Origin: Clostridiales bacterium SIT11
GTDB taxonomy: Bacteria; Bacillota; Clostridia; Tissierellales; Peptoniphilaceae
NCBI GenBank assembly: GCA_001299455.1
Contig: CYUK01000003.1
Span: 868,001 to 932,000, forward strand
Reading direction: 5' to 3'
Length of the DNA: 64,000 nucleotides
Each line of letters starts with the position of its first letter. Position 1 is the stretch's first letter. A model generated the notes under the pieces. That model had not been told where the DNA came from, did no database searches, and worked only from the letters and a program-made list of their open reading frames with translations. Positions 32,846 to 41,387 of the stretch are shown here, in pieces. A program made the position numbers and the translations under genes.

Positions 32846-33394
32846 TGCCCAGCCTAAATAAGGACCCAGGTAGCCATAGTAGACAACCCCTCCCAGGCCT
32901 GAAAGAATGAGGACTAGGATGGGATTTAGCTTAAATTTTGCCACGCCTAAAAAGGCCAGGAGAAAAAAGACCAGGTGGGGGATGTTTTGGATGGAAATTT
33001 TCCCCACAGTAAAGCAGGCCGCCCCAATAATCCCTACAACAGCCGGCCGGATGCCTGCCAGGGCTAGGTTTAAATTTTGGCTGTCCTTGAACTTTTGAAA
33101 GTAGATAGAAACCAGGAGGGCCAGGAGAAAGGGAATCAAAATTACAGATAAAGTTAAAATAACCCCCATGAGGCCCCCATAGAGCTTGTAGCCTACATAA
33201 GTGGAAGAATTAACGGCTATGGGCCCTGGAGTCATTTCTGCTATGGCCACAATATTGACAAATTCCTCTGGGGGAATCCATTGATGGAGGTCCACCACCT
33301 CCTTTTGGATGAGGGCTAAAACTGCATAACCTCCCCCAAAGGAAAAGGCACCGATTTTTATAAAAGTTAAGATTAATTGAATAATGTCTTCCAT
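32843..33394 (-). CDS. Chromate transporter family subunit (second of a split pair)
   Basis: 183 residues with about five hydrophobic segments, equal to half of a classical ChrA. The typical start FIKIGAFSFGGGYAVLALIQKEVV is present, followed by EFVNIVAIAEMTPGPIAVNSSTYVGYK. The pair of short ChrA-type proteins is thought to work as a heterodimer in the membrane. It lies 9 bases after the other subunit. In anaerobes the physiological anion is often unclear; chromate or sulfate-like ions are the family assumption. Confidence 0.88.
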   Translation of the reverse strand: MEDIIQLILTFIKIGAFSFGGGYAVLALIQKEVVDLHQWIPPEEFVNIVAIAEMTPGPIAVNSSTYVGYKLYGGLMGVILTLSVILIPFLLALLVSIYFQKFKDSQNLNLALAGIRPAVVGIIGAACFTVGKISIQNIPHLVFFLLAFLGVAKFKLNPILVLILSGLGGVVYYGYLGPYLGWA

Positions 33395-33403
33395 GGCAGC
33401 CTC

Positions 33404-33940
33404 CTAGTGTAATTTTTCTCGTAAAAAGATGCCGAAGAGGGCAGCTGTAATCAGGACAAAAATCGGGTGAACTTGTAAAAAAACAATGGCCAGAAAAGCA
33501 ATAACCATTACCAGCCAATTCCACTTTTCTCTTAAGTGGACAGACTTACTGAGGTTGACCACAGAATATAAGATCAGGGCCACCACAGCCGGCCGGATCC
33601 CTTCAAAAAGATGGCGGGCCAGGGGGGCGTCGGCAAATTTTTGGAAGGCCAGGGCAATCAGTAAAATAATCAGGATGGAGGGAATAATGGCTCCCAACAT
33701 GGCCACAAGGGCCCCTGGAAGGCCTAAAATATGGTAGCCTACAAAAGTGGCTGTGTTCGTGGCCAGGGGACCAGGAATGGAATTGGTCAGGGCGATAGAA
33801 TTTAAAAAATCATCATTCGTCATCCAATGGTGGGTACCCACCACCTCTTCCTGGATAATAGGCAGCATGGCATAGCCTCCACCAATGGTAAAGGCTCCGA
33901 TTTTTAAAAAGACAAAAAATACCTGGGTGAGTTTTTTCAT
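33404..33940 (-). CDS. Chromate transporter family subunit (first of a split pair)
   Basis: 178 residues and about five hydrophobic segments. FLKIGAFTIGGGYAMLPIIQEEVV and DFLNSIALTNSIPGPLATNTATFVGYHI correspond to the ChrA signature. It is about one-third identical in pattern to the next gene, so the pair arose by duplication. The upstream region holds the DnaA-box cluster at 34151-34272 and AGGGGG before the ATG. Confidence 0.88.
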   Translation of the reverse strand: MKKLTQVFFVFLKIGAFTIGGGYAMLPIIQEEVVGTHHWMTNDDFLNSIALTNSIPGPLATNTATFVGYHILGLPGALVAMLGAIIPSILIILLIALAFQKFADAPLARHLFEGIRPAVVALILYSVVNLSKSVHLREKWNWLVMVIAFLAIVFLQVHPIFVLITAALFGIFLREKLH

Positions 33941-34082
33941 GGTGTCGACCCCCTTATCCTCCTATTGTATCTTAAAGAGGACCATTGGAAAAGGCACAAG
34001 ACCCCCAGGCTAGGCGTCCTTTTTTCTTTTCCCCTCTTTAAAATTTTCTTATGGTCATTTTTAGCCAAGCCTAGAAAGTCTT

Positions 34083-34123
34083 GCCCTAAAACAAAGGTTC
34101 CTTTGATTTTTAGGGCTTTTTTT
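34083..34123 (+). terminator. Terminator-type hairpin facing right with no gene before it
   Basis: GCCCTAAAA pairs with TTTTAGGGC, and an inner CAAAGG pairs with CCTTTG. Seven T follow on the plus strand. No plus-strand gene ends here. Confidence 0.6.
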
Positions 34124-34150
34124 CCAGCTTTGTAAATTTTAGCTAAAGAT

Positions 34151-34272
34151 TGTGGATAAGTCCTGGTATATTTCCTCCTTATCCCAAGTTTTATCCACAT
34201 TGTCCACAAACCTATCCACAGGTCTCTTGGGCTTTTTCCCTGTTTTCCCCAAATTTGTCCACATTATCCACA
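34151..34272. other. Cluster of DnaA boxes
   Basis: Nine-base boxes: TTATCCACA on the minus strand at 34159-34151, and on the plus strand TTATCCACA at 34191, TTGTCCACA at 34200, CTATCCACA at 34212, TTGTCCACA at 34255 and TTATCCACA at 34264. Two pairs directly abut. A further CTGTCCACA lies on the minus strand at 34300-34292 inside tsaD. The stretch 33941-34273 holds no convincing gene. Confidence 0.75.
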
Positions 34273-34273
34273 A

Positions 34274-35290
34274 TTATTGAACCCTTGTTTCTGTGGACAG
34301 GATCCCTAAATTGGGGTCGGCCAAGAGACAGTCCCCGGCATTTTTTTGATAGGTATAGTAGGTGGCTGAGGCAATCATGGCCCCATTGTCTGTACATAAA
34401 ATATTTGGAGGGTAGTAGAGCTTAAAACCCTCTGCCTGACAGGCCTTTTCCAGCCTTTCCTTGAGGTAGGAGTTGGCCGCCACACCACCGGACAGGACCA
34501 GGGTCTTGTGGCCTCGGTCCTTCAAAAGCTTCATGGACTTTTCCACTAAGACATCCATTACGGCCCCTTGAAAGGAGGCACAGACATCTTGGACTCTGGG
34601 TTCATGGCCCTTTTGCCTTTCCTGGTTTAAAAAGTTCATCACAGCTGTTTTTAGGCCGGAAAAGGAAAAATCATAGGAGTCTTTTTCCAAAAAAACCCGG
34701 GGAAAGTCGTAGATGTCCTGGCCTTCCTTGGCCAGCTTGTCCACAATAGGCCCTCCAGGATAGCCAATGCCCAGGGCCCTGGCTACCTTGTCGAAGGCTT
34801 CTCCAGCTGCATCGTCCCTGGTTTGCCCATGGACCTTAAAAGTCAGATAGTCTTCCACTTCCAAGAGGTAGGTGTGGCCCCCTGAAACCACCAGGCTGAT
34901 AAAGGGAGGTTCCAGGTCCCGATGGGCCAGGTAGTTGGCACAAATATGCCCATGCATGTGGTTGACTCCTACTAGGGGCTTGTCCAGGGCCAGGGCCAGG
35001 GCTTTGGCGGCAGATAGGCCCACCAAAAGGGCCCCTATAAGGCCGGGACCCCGGGTCACTCCCAGGACGTCCACGTCCTCAAGGGTCATGCCGGCCTCCT
35101 TTAAGGCCTGGTCCAAGACCAGGTTAATGGCTTCCACATGTTGTCTTGAAGCAATTTCCGGTACCACACCTCCGTAGAGTTTGTGGGTATCAATTTGGCT
35201 GGAAATCACATTGCTTAAAATTTTTCGTCCGTCTTCCACCAGGGCAACAGACGTTTCATCACAGGATGATTCAATTCCAAGAGTAATCAT
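34274..35290 (-). CDS. tsaD: tRNA N6-threonylcarbamoyltransferase TsaD
   Basis: 338 residues, the usual length. It begins [20 protein letters not shown], the ASKHA nucleotide fold. The metal-binding His pair is in [11 protein letters not shown], and [11 protein letters not shown] and [17 protein letters not shown] are also typical. It transfers the threonylcarbamoyl group to A37 of ANN-decoding tRNAs together with TsaB and TsaE. The ATG at 35290 follows AAGGAGG and overlaps the rimI stop as ATGA. It is the last gene of the t6A operon. Confidence 0.97.
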   Translation of the reverse strand: MITLGIESSCDETSVALVEDGRKILSNVISSQIDTHKLYGGVVPEIASRQHVEAINLVLDQALKEAGMTLEDVDVLGVTRGPGLIGALLVGLSAAKALALALDKPLVGVNHMHGHICANYLAHRDLEPPFISLVVSGGHTYLLEVEDYLTFKVHGQTRDDAAGEAFDKVARALGIGYPGGPIVDKLAKEGQDIYDFPRVFLEKDSYDFSFSGLKTAVMNFLNQERQKGHEPRVQDVCASFQGAVMDVLVEKSMKLLKDRGHKTLVLSGGVAANSYLKERLEKACQAEGFKLYYPPNILCTDNGAMIASATYYTYQKNAGDCLLADPNLGILSTETRVQ

Positions 35291-35727
35291 AGGTCCTCCT
35301 TCCAAAGGATTAGGGCATCCTCCTGGTTATCTATATAGTAATTTTTCCTTCGGCCTCCGACCTTAAAACCAAAGCCTTCATAGAGGGCCAGGGCCGGTTC
35401 ATTGGAAGGCCTGACTTCCAGAGTCATGGCCCGGATTCCTAGGTCCTGGGCCAGGTCTACCATGGCCTCCATGAGCCTGTGGCTGTAGCCCTTGCCCCGG
35501 GCCTCTGGAGCCAGGGCGATATTTAAAATATGGCCTTCGTCCACCAACTTCATCATCCCTCCATAACCCAGGACCTTCCCTTGGTCATCTTCCAGGAGGA
35601 TGTAGTGGGAAAGGGGATTTTCCAAGTCCAAGGCCAGGGCCTTCTTGGACCATGGCGTAGAAAAAGAGGCGACTTCAATGGCATAAAGGGCTTCCAGGTC
35701 CTCAGACCCTCCCTTCCGGGTCCTCAT
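35287..35727 (-). CDS. rimI: Ribosomal protein N-acetyltransferase RimI-like
   Basis: 146 residues, a full GNAT domain. The acetyl-CoA loop is [19 protein letters not shown] (about 70), followed by [29 protein letters not shown], the RimI-type C-terminal half. It acetylates a protein N-terminal amine, in E. coli ribosomal protein bS18. Its start and stop both overlap neighbours (tsaB and tsaD) as ATGA, so the cluster is tightly coupled. The position between tsaB and tsaD is the standard arrangement. Confidence 0.92.
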   Translation of the reverse strand: MRTRKGGSEDLEALYAIEVASFSTPWSKKALALDLENPLSHYILLEDDQGKVLGYGGMMKLVDEGHILNIALAPEARGKGYSHRLMEAMVDLAQDLGIRAMTLEVRPSNEPALALYEGFGFKVGGRRKNYYIDNQEDALILWKEDL

Positions 35728-36386
35728 TTTTTCCGCTCTCTTTCCGCCTGGGAGGGACGGACATAATTGGGGAGGATATCTAGGTAGTTTCCAGAGGATT
35801 GGTCCCTGTCTTGGCTACCAATCATACAGAGAGAAGATCCCCTGAGGGTCCAATCTCTTTGGGGAAAAATTTCAAATCCCGCTTCCTCTACCTGGTCCTT
35901 GTAGACCCTTAAGCCGTCTCCAATAAACCTGGCCTCCTTGGGAAGGTCTCTTAGGAGGTCTTCCAAGGGAACTAGGCCGTCTTCTTTAATGCAGGTCACT
36001 TGGTCTCCCTCTACCTGGTAGAGCCCGGTATAGACCCGGCCCCTCCGGGCATCAAAAATGGGGACAACAAGACCCTTTCCCTGGCTGGCCAGAGCCTTAA
36101 GGGAAGACACACCTACTGCCTCCTTGCCCAGGGCCTGGGCCAGGGTCCGGATGGTGGTGACGGCAATCCGGATGCCTGTAAACGATCCGGGACCTATCCC
36201 CGTCACCAGGAGGTCCATATCTCCAACTGTCAGGTCTTGGGCCTTGAGCAAGGTCTTTAAAAGGTCCATGAGCCGTTCTGAATGGCTGATTTTTCCATAA
36301 ACTTCCACTTCCCCTAGAAGGGCTTGATCCTCCATTAGGGCCAGGGCCGTTGTCATGGTTGATGTATCAATTCCTAATATTTTCAT
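35724..36386 (-). CDS. tsaB: t6A biosynthesis protein TsaB
   Basis: 220 residues. It begins MKILGIDTSTMTTALALMEDQ (ASKHA fold) and has HSERLMDLLKTLL near 38, ITGIGPGSFTGIRI near 68 and VPIFDARRGRVYTGLY near 115, as in other TsaB proteins. It is the inactive paralog that forms a platform with TsaD. It overlaps tsaE by 20 bases and rimI by 4. Confidence 0.95.
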   Translation of the reverse strand: MKILGIDTSTMTTALALMEDQALLGEVEVYGKISHSERLMDLLKTLLKAQDLTVGDMDLLVTGIGPGSFTGIRIAVTTIRTLAQALGKEAVGVSSLKALASQGKGLVVPIFDARRGRVYTGLYQVEGDQVTCIKEDGLVPLEDLLRDLPKEARFIGDGLRVYKDQVEEAGFEIFPQRDWTLRGSSLCMIGSQDRDQSSGNYLDILPNYVRPSQAERERKK

Positions 36387-36867
36387 CTTCTTCCCTTTCC
36401 ATAACCAGGTCTTCCCCCTCCTGGATCAGGTGAAAAATCCTGGATTTTTCGTCTACCACTTCAATCTCAATCCGCAAGGGATTGGGGGGAAGGACCGGGT
36501 AAAAATCCTTGGGCCACTCAATAACTGAAACCCCTTCTCCATAAAAATAGTCATCAAAGCCTAGGAAGTCCAATTCATCCATGTCTTCCAGGCGAAAGAG
36601 GTCAAAGTGGTAGAGGGGCAGCCTTCCCTGGTATTCCCGGACCAGGGTAAAGGTGGGGCTTGTTACATAATCTTGGATTTCCAAGCCCTGGGCCAGGGCC
36701 TGGGTAAAGGTAGTTTTTCCTGCCCCCATGGGCCCCTCTAGGCAAATACAGTCTCCTTTTTTTAAACGGCTGGCTAAGTCCTTGGCAAAGGCCGCCGTCT
36801 CTTCTGGGCTCTTACAAGTCTTGTCCCATGAGAAAAGACGGGCTGACCCGTCTTTAATATTTTTCAT
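36367..36867 (-). CDS. tsaE: t6A biosynthesis ATPase TsaE
   Basis: About 166 residues. The Walker A is LEGPMGAGKTTFTQALAQGL (about 43-62), followed by VTSPTFTLVREYQG and a VIEWPKDF segment, all TsaE features. It is the ATPase that resets the TsaB-TsaD complex. The start ATG 36867 lies in the end of the nitroreductase-like gene (14-base overlap) and has no good ribosome site; translation is probably coupled. Confidence 0.93.
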   Translation of the reverse strand: MKNIKDGSARLFSWDKTCKSPEETAAFAKDLASRLKKGDCICLEGPMGAGKTTFTQALAQGLEIQDYVTSPTFTLVREYQGRLPLYHFDLFRLEDMDELDFLGFDDYFYGEGVSVIEWPKDFYPVLPPNPLRIEIEVVDEKSRIFHLIQEGEDLVMEREEDENIRN

Positions 36868-37375
36868 AATGAATTTTTGCCTTCCGGTCAAAGGGCGGGA
36901 GGTCCTTTGGAAATTGATCAATATGTCCAATGGCGATAATGGCTTGGATGGAATACTTCTCCGGAACTCCCAGGGCTTCCCTGATATAGACTTCCCCAGA
37001 ACGGCCTTCCGGATCTGTGGACCCTAGGACATTGGCCCAGCAAGATCCCAAACCCAGGTCCGTAGCTTGAAGCTGGATAAAGGTAGCTGCAATGGAGGCA
37101 TCTTGGACATAGGTTACCTGGGCCGCTTCCTTGTCCACTAAAATAGCAATGGCCAGAGGGGCCTTGCCAATAAAGGCAGCTGTTCCCTTTTTAAATTTTC
37201 CCAAGTGGTCCAACATCTTTTCATCTTCAATGACAATATATTCAACAGGTTTTCTATTTTTAGCAGATGGAGCAGAAAGCCCAGCTTCCAAGAGACATTC
37301 CAAGTCCTCCTTGGATACTTTTTCCCCTGTATAGCTGCGGATGCTCCGTCTTTTTTTTATTAAATCTTGAAACAT
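36854..37375 (-). CDS. Nitroreductase family FMN protein
   Basis: 173 residues. It begins DLIKKRRSIRSYTGEKVS, the FMN-binding R-R-S-I-R motif, and has LLEAGLSAPSAKNRKP, then IAIGHIDQFP near the C-terminus. It is a compact single-domain nitroreductase, thought to use NAD(P)H and FMN. It sits between the CutA-like gene and tsaE and is translationally coupled to tsaE, but this need not mean a shared pathway. Confidence 0.88.
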   Translation of the reverse strand: MFQDLIKKRRSIRSYTGEKVSKEDLECLLEAGLSAPSAKNRKPVEYIVIEDEKMLDHLGKFKKGTAAFIGKAPLAIAILVDKEAAQVTYVQDASIAATFIQLQATDLGLGSCWANVLGSTDPEGRSGEVYIREALGVPEKYSIQAIIAIGHIDQFPKDLPPFDRKAKIHYEKY

Positions 37376-37387
37376 AGGTCCCCTTTC

Positions 37388-37708
37388 TTATAGGTCTATC
37401 TCCAACAAGTCCATACAATTAATAGCAGGCACTTCATAGGGATGAATTCTTCGGATCACATGGAGGACGTCCCCAAGGACCTCTTTTTGGACGACAAATT
37501 CCATTTTAATTTCATCTTCTTCACTGACCTTGCCCACTTCTCCATCAAAAGGTCTGGCTCCTTCCAAGGGCCGCCAGTGCCCCTTGACCAGGGTGGTTGA
37601 AAAGGCATAATCATAGCAACCTTCTTGTAAAAAATCATGGCTATTTAATTCATTGGCCAGACTGGTCACATAGTCTTTTGGGATGTAAACTTCCACTTTT
37701 ACCTTCAT
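37388..37708 (-). CDS. YqfO/NIF3 C-terminal-like (CutA/PII-fold) small protein
   Basis: 106 residues. The pattern VKVEVYIPKDYVTSLANELN ... GCYDYAFSTTLVKGHWRPLEGARPF ... HPYEVPAINCMDL is that of the PII/CutA-like domain inserted in YqfO/NIF3 proteins, here as a stand-alone protein. The ATG at 37708 follows GAGGTGAT. It is the first gene of the operon that ends with tsaD. Function is not known; the domain is often called a divalent-ion tolerance or ligand-binding fold. Confidence 0.82.
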   Translation of the reverse strand: MKVKVEVYIPKDYVTSLANELNSHDFLQEGCYDYAFSTTLVKGHWRPLEGARPFDGEVGKVSEEDEIKMEFVVQKEVLGDVLHVIRRIHPYEVPAINCMDLLEIDL

Positions 37709-37736
37709 CCGAATCACCTCGTTTCTTTACCTACCT

Positions 37737-37765
37737 ATTATATCGAAATTCCCTCTAAACTGCAA
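37737..37765 (-). promoter_or_regulatory. Promoter of the t6A operon
   Basis: TTGCAG and TATAAT on the minus strand with a 17-base spacer. Confidence 0.7.
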
Positions 37766-37862
37766 TCTTTCCTGGCCATGTCTTGTTTAAAGAAGGAAAA
37801 CTTGGATATATATAAGAGTATGGTATTATTTTTTTATTTTTTAAACGAGTAAGGAGGACTTT

Positions 37863-38198
37863 ATGCTTGATTTAATTGTAAAAATTCTTGTAGCTGGCCT
37901 GTCCATTCTCATCTCATCCTGGCTCACTCCAGGAATGCGGGTGGACAGCTTTAAAACAGCCATTCTTGTGGCCCTTGCCATTGGCCTTTTGGACTTTATC
38001 CTAGGCCAAGTTTTAGGGAAAAAGGCGGCCCCCACAGGCCAAGGAGCCAAGGGATTTCTCCTGGCAGCTTTGGTGATTTTCCTGGCTGGAAAATTAGTGT
38101 CTGGCTTCCATGTCGGTATTTTAGGTGCCCTGATTGGAGCTTTTATCGTCGGCCTGGTGGATGGTCTTTTAGGAACCAAGTTATTTTCAAATTCATAA
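37863..38198 (+). CDS. Phage-holin-like family IV membrane protein
   Basis: 111 residues, four hydrophobic segments, matching the small PF04020-type holin-like family found widely in bacterial chromosomes. It starts MLDLIVKILVAGLSILISSWLTPGMRVDSFKTAILVALAIGL after AAGGAGG. No lysin or other phage gene is near, so it is a host gene rather than a prophage remnant. An extended -10 (TGGTATTAT about 37823) and a terminator bound the transcription unit. Its role is unknown. Confidence 0.85.
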   Translation: MLDLIVKILVAGLSILISSWLTPGMRVDSFKTAILVALAIGLLDFILGQVLGKKAAPTGQGAKGFLLAALVIFLAGKLVSGFHVGILGALIGAFIVGLVDGLLGTKLFSNS

Positions 38199-38216
38199 GG
38201 CCCTTCCCTTTAAAGG

Positions 38217-38252
38217 AAAAAGTAGCTGGATTTTAAGTCCAGCTACTTTTTT
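38217..38252. terminator. Bidirectional terminator
   Basis: AAAAGTAGCTGGA pairs with TCCAGCTACTTTT around a 7-base loop, with T-runs on both strands. The sdaAA stop codon touches it. Confidence 0.85.
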
Positions 38253-39123
38253 AGTCTTCTTTAAAAAATTCCTTCCGGAGCTTGGCCCCTGTTTTGGTTC
38301 CAGCCAGGCCACCGGTTCCTGTTTCTCGCAAGGATTCCACCATGGCATCCCCTACTTCCTTCATGGCCTGGGCCACTTCCTCAAAGGGGACAATGGAGGT
38401 GGTTCCTGCCATGGCCATATCTGCAGAAATAATGGCATTCATGACACCACTGGCATTTCGAAAGGTGCAGGGGTACTCTACCAAGCCTGCAATAGGGTCG
38501 CAGACCAGGCCTAGGACATTGATGAGGGCAATACTTGCTGCCTCAAAAACTTCTTCCAGGGGCCGCCTCTTTAGGTAGACCAGGGCCCCGGCTGCCATGG
38601 AAGCCGCCGCTCCACACTCTGCCTGGCAACCTCCTTCAGCTCCGGCAAAGGTGGCGTACTGGCCTATCATTTGCCCTATGCCCACACTGACCAGGAGACC
38701 ATCTAGGAGGTCCTCCCGAGACAGATTTTCCTTTTTCTTTAAAAACATGAGAGCCGCCGGCAAAATTCCTGAAGATCCAGCTGTAGGAGAGGCCACAATC
38801 CGCCCCATGGAAGAGTTGCATTCAAAGGTAGAAAAGGCCATGGCCATGGCCTCTAGGAGGTCGTCCCCCACTAGGCTATCTTCTTTTTTATAAACCATCA
38901 TCTTGTGGGCAAAGCCGTTAATCATTCCCAGGCCCAGCTTAGAGGGCTGGTCCAAATAGGCCTTGGAGGAAGCTTCCATAACATCAATCATGGCATTTAA
39001 TTTTTCCAAGACACTTTCCGGAGACACTTCAAATTTTTCGACCTCTTCTTGGAGGATCATTTCCGGAAAGGAAATCTTATTTTCTCGGCAATATTGAATA
39101 ATTTCTTGGCTAGTTGTTAACAT
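38251..39123 (-). CDS. sdaAA: L-serine dehydratase, iron-sulfur-dependent, alpha subunit
   Basis: 290 residues. It is the catalytic half of the two-subunit clostridial enzyme. Visible are SPTAGSSGILPAAL (about 110), GAEGGCQAECGAAASMAAGAL and GLVCDPIAGLVEYPCTFRN, whose cysteines hold the [4Fe-4S] cluster. The enzyme converts L-serine to pyruvate and ammonia. It lies 9 bases after sdaAB. Confidence 0.96.
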   Translation of the reverse strand: MLTTSQEIIQYCRENKISFPEMILQEEVEKFEVSPESVLEKLNAMIDVMEASSKAYLDQPSKLGLGMINGFAHKMMVYKKEDSLVGDDLLEAMAMAFSTFECNSSMGRIVASPTAGSSGILPAALMFLKKKENLSREDLLDGLLVSVGIGQMIGQYATFAGAEGGCQAECGAAASMAAGALVYLKRRPLEEVFEAASIALINVLGLVCDPIAGLVEYPCTFRNASGVMNAIISADMAMAGTTSIVPFEEVAQAMKEVGDAMVESLRETGTGGLAGTKTGAKLRKEFFKED

Positions 39124-39132
39124 ATACGCCTC

Positions 39133-39798
39133 CTAGTCTACAGTATCTAAGTAACGGGCAAAGTCAAAAAGTGGGGAGGACAGGACTTTTTCCTTAAGAT
39201 CTTCATCAGCTGGATGAGTGAGCTCAATGGACAGGGTCACCTTTTTTCCCTTCTTCTTGGTATCGATGCTTTCAATATTATAGCCTGCATCGGAAATAAA
39301 GCGAGACACATGGGCAATGACTCCCTTTTGTTCCGGATACTGGAGGATAAAGGTGGGAAATTGGTTTTTAAAGGAAATTTCATAGCCGTCCAGTTCAATG
39401 AGTTCAATATTTCCTCCTCCAATGGAAGATCCCATGAGCTCAAATTCCTGGTCCCCCTCTCCCTCTAAAATAATTTTCACCGAGTTAGGGTGGACTTCTC
39501 CCAGATCTTGCTTAATAAATTTATAATCTAAGCCAGCCTCCTTGGCATAGGCAAAGGACTGGATAATCCGATCGTCATCAGGTTTAATCCCTAGAATACC
39601 GGCTAGGAGGGCTCGGTCTGTTCCATGGCCCTTGTAGGTCATTAAAAAAGATCCATGGAGGTAAAAAGTGGCCTTCTTAAAAGGAAAGGGACAGAGGTTC
39701 CTGGCAGCATTGGCAATCCGACAGGCCCCGGCAGTATGGCTTGAAGAGGGGCCCACCATAATAGGACCCATGACTTGAAATAAACTGTAATCGTTCAT
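39133..39798 (-). CDS. sdaAB: L-serine dehydratase, iron-sulfur-dependent, beta subunit
   Basis: 221 residues. It begins YSLFQVMGPIMVGPSSSHTAGACRIANAAR, the typical substrate-binding loop with the SSSHT motif. The C-terminal 70 residues (GVIAHVSRFISDAGYNIESIDTKKKG) form an ACT domain that likely binds serine. It is the second gene of a MATE-sdaAB-sdaAA operon with 9-base gaps. Confidence 0.95.
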   Translation of the reverse strand: MNDYSLFQVMGPIMVGPSSSHTAGACRIANAARNLCPFPFKKATFYLHGSFLMTYKGHGTDRALLAGILGIKPDDDRIIQSFAYAKEAGLDYKFIKQDLGEVHPNSVKIILEGEGDQEFELMGSSIGGGNIELIELDGYEISFKNQFPTFILQYPEQKGVIAHVSRFISDAGYNIESIDTKKKGKKVTLSIELTHPADEDLKEKVLSSPLFDFARYLDTVD

Positions 39799-39807
39799 AA
39801 TACCTCC

Positions 39808-41151
39808 TTATACTTGCTGGCCGTCCGGTTGCCAAGGGACAAAAAGATAGTAGCCCAGGATGCCTAAAAAGTTTAGAATCCAGGTCACCGGATAGGACAG
39901 GAAAACTGTTTTAATTGAATAGTAGTGGGGCAGGAGCAGGTACATCCAGAAAATCCGAAAGATGCACATAAAGACAATGGACATGACCATGGGAACCGTG
40001 GCATGACCTGCCGCCCTTAAAACCCCGCCTAGGATTTCCATAATCCCAAAAATAATATAGCCTGGAGCCAGGTAAAGAATGGCCAAGCGTCCATATTCGA
40101 TGACTTCAGGATTGTTATTAAAAAGGCCAATGAGCTGGCTACAAAAAACGACTAAGAGTAGGGATAAGCCGCCTATAATAAGGGTCGTCACTTTTATTCC
40201 TACCCGGGTTCCCTTTTTTAAGCGGCCCATCTGTCCTGCTCCAATATTTTGGCCGGCAAAGGTCATCACGGCCATTCCCAGAGAAGAGATGGTTAAGAAG
40301 ACAAAACCATCTATCCGGGATGCCGCCGCATTTCCAGCTACAGCATTGGACCCAAACCCATTAATGACAGCCTGGATAATGACATTGGAGAGGTTAATAA
40401 CCACTGCTTGAAGGCCTGAAGGGACGCCAATGGCCAAAATTTCCTTTAAAACATCTTGGCGAATCCGGATATTTTTTACTTTTAAAAGAACAAATTCATT
40501 TCCCCGGTTTAAGTTGTAAAAAGTTAAAAAGGCAGAAGCTACTTGCCCTAAAATTGTGGCCAGGCCTGCCCCAGCCACTCCCCAGCCTAGGTAGGCGATA
40601 AAAACCAGGTCCAGGAGGATGTTGACCAGGGCCCCAACAATTAAATAATAGAAGGGCCTTTTGGAATCCCCCATGGACCGTAAAATTCCCGACCCCATAT
40701 TATAAACCATGAGGGGGACTGTTCCAATAAAAAAGAGCCGCATATAAACCACGGCTTGGTCAAAAATATCCCCAGGTGTCTTCATGAGAGCCAGGAGGGA
40801 GGGGGTGAGGAGGTAGGAAAATACCGTCACAACAAGGCCTCCTCCAATGGCAATGGCCATGGATGTTTCGACTGCCGAGGACAGCTTCTGATAGTTTCGC
40901 GACCCAAAACTTTGGGCCACCACAACCCCTACACCAGTTGCTATCCCAAGGAAGAGTCCAATGAGAAGCTGGGTGATGGGGCCTGTTGCCCCTACAGCGG
41001 CCATGGCTTCCTTGCCAGCAAACCGCCCTACAATCAAAAGGTCTGCCGTATTATAAAGTTGTTGTAAGATTGATGTGAGAATTAAAGGGATGGCAAAGAC
41101 AATTAAGCCCTGGCTTATAGATCCCTCTGTCAGACTAGCTGATTTTTTCAT
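39808..41151 (-). CDS. MATE family efflux transporter
   Basis: 447 residues and about twelve hydrophobic segments. It begins EGSISQGLIVFAIPLILTSILQQLYNTADLLIVGRFAGKEAMAAVGATGPI, the standard MATE start. It uses a Na+ or H+ gradient to export cationic or amphipathic compounds. GGAGGAAG precedes the ATG. It is the first gene of the operon with the serine dehydratase genes, which is unusual. Substrate unknown. Confidence 0.93.
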   Translation of the reverse strand: MKKSASLTEGSISQGLIVFAIPLILTSILQQLYNTADLLIVGRFAGKEAMAAVGATGPITQLLIGLFLGIATGVGVVVAQSFGSRNYQKLSSAVETSMAIAIGGGLVVTVFSYLLTPSLLALMKTPGDIFDQAVVYMRLFFIGTVPLMVYNMGSGILRSMGDSKRPFYYLIVGALVNILLDLVFIAYLGWGVAGAGLATILGQVASAFLTFYNLNRGNEFVLLKVKNIRIRQDVLKEILAIGVPSGLQAVVINLSNVIIQAVINGFGSNAVAGNAAASRIDGFVFLTISSLGMAVMTFAGQNIGAGQMGRLKKGTRVGIKVTTLIIGGLSLLLVVFCSQLIGLFNNNPEVIEYGRLAILYLAPGYIIFGIMEILGGVLRAAGHATVPMVMSIVFMCIFRIFWMYLLLPHYYSIKTVFLSYPVTWILNFLGILGYYLFVPWQPDGQQV

Positions 41152-41221
41152 TTTCTTCCTCCTTTCTCTTGCAGGCTCCCCTATCTTCTTTTGGCTTTTT
41201 AAAAAAAGCTTATGCCTATTT

Positions 41222-41249
41222 ATTTTACATATCTTAGCAAAAATTTCAA
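41222..41249 (-). promoter_or_regulatory. Promoter of the MATE-sdaAB-sdaAA operon
   Basis: TTGAAA and TAAAAT on the minus strand, spaced by 16 bases. Confidence 0.6.
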
Positions 41250-41317
41250 GCCCCGTCAGCCTATCTTCCCAAAAATTTGTCCTTTCTGGAAAATTTTAGG
41301 GGCTAGAAACTTAAAAG

Positions 41318-41361
41318 AAAAATGCCAGGATAAAAGTTTCTCCTTCTATCCCGGCATTTTT
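41318..41361. terminator. Terminator downstream of the ribonucleotide reductase gene
   Basis: AAAAATGCCAGGATA pairs with TATCCCGGCATTTTT with one mismatch, with T-runs on both strands. Confidence 0.8.
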
Positions 41362-41387
41362 CCTTCTCTTTTTAGTTTTCAATGCCC

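Noticed and set aside
33937-34209. A 90-codon minus-strand open frame between the chromate transporter and tsaD
   Set aside because: It runs through DnaA boxes and the perfect terminator hairpin at 34083-34123, has no ribosome site at its start and no recognisable protein pattern.
34083-34300. Calling the DnaA-box region the chromosomal origin
   Set aside because: Genes on both sides run in the same direction, dnaA and dnaN are not adjacent, and no clear AT-rich unwinding element with DnaA-trio repeats was found. Left as an open finding.
37863-38198. Prophage remnant, because of the holin-like protein
   Set aside because: No other phage gene is near, and holin-like family IV proteins are common in ordinary chromosomes.
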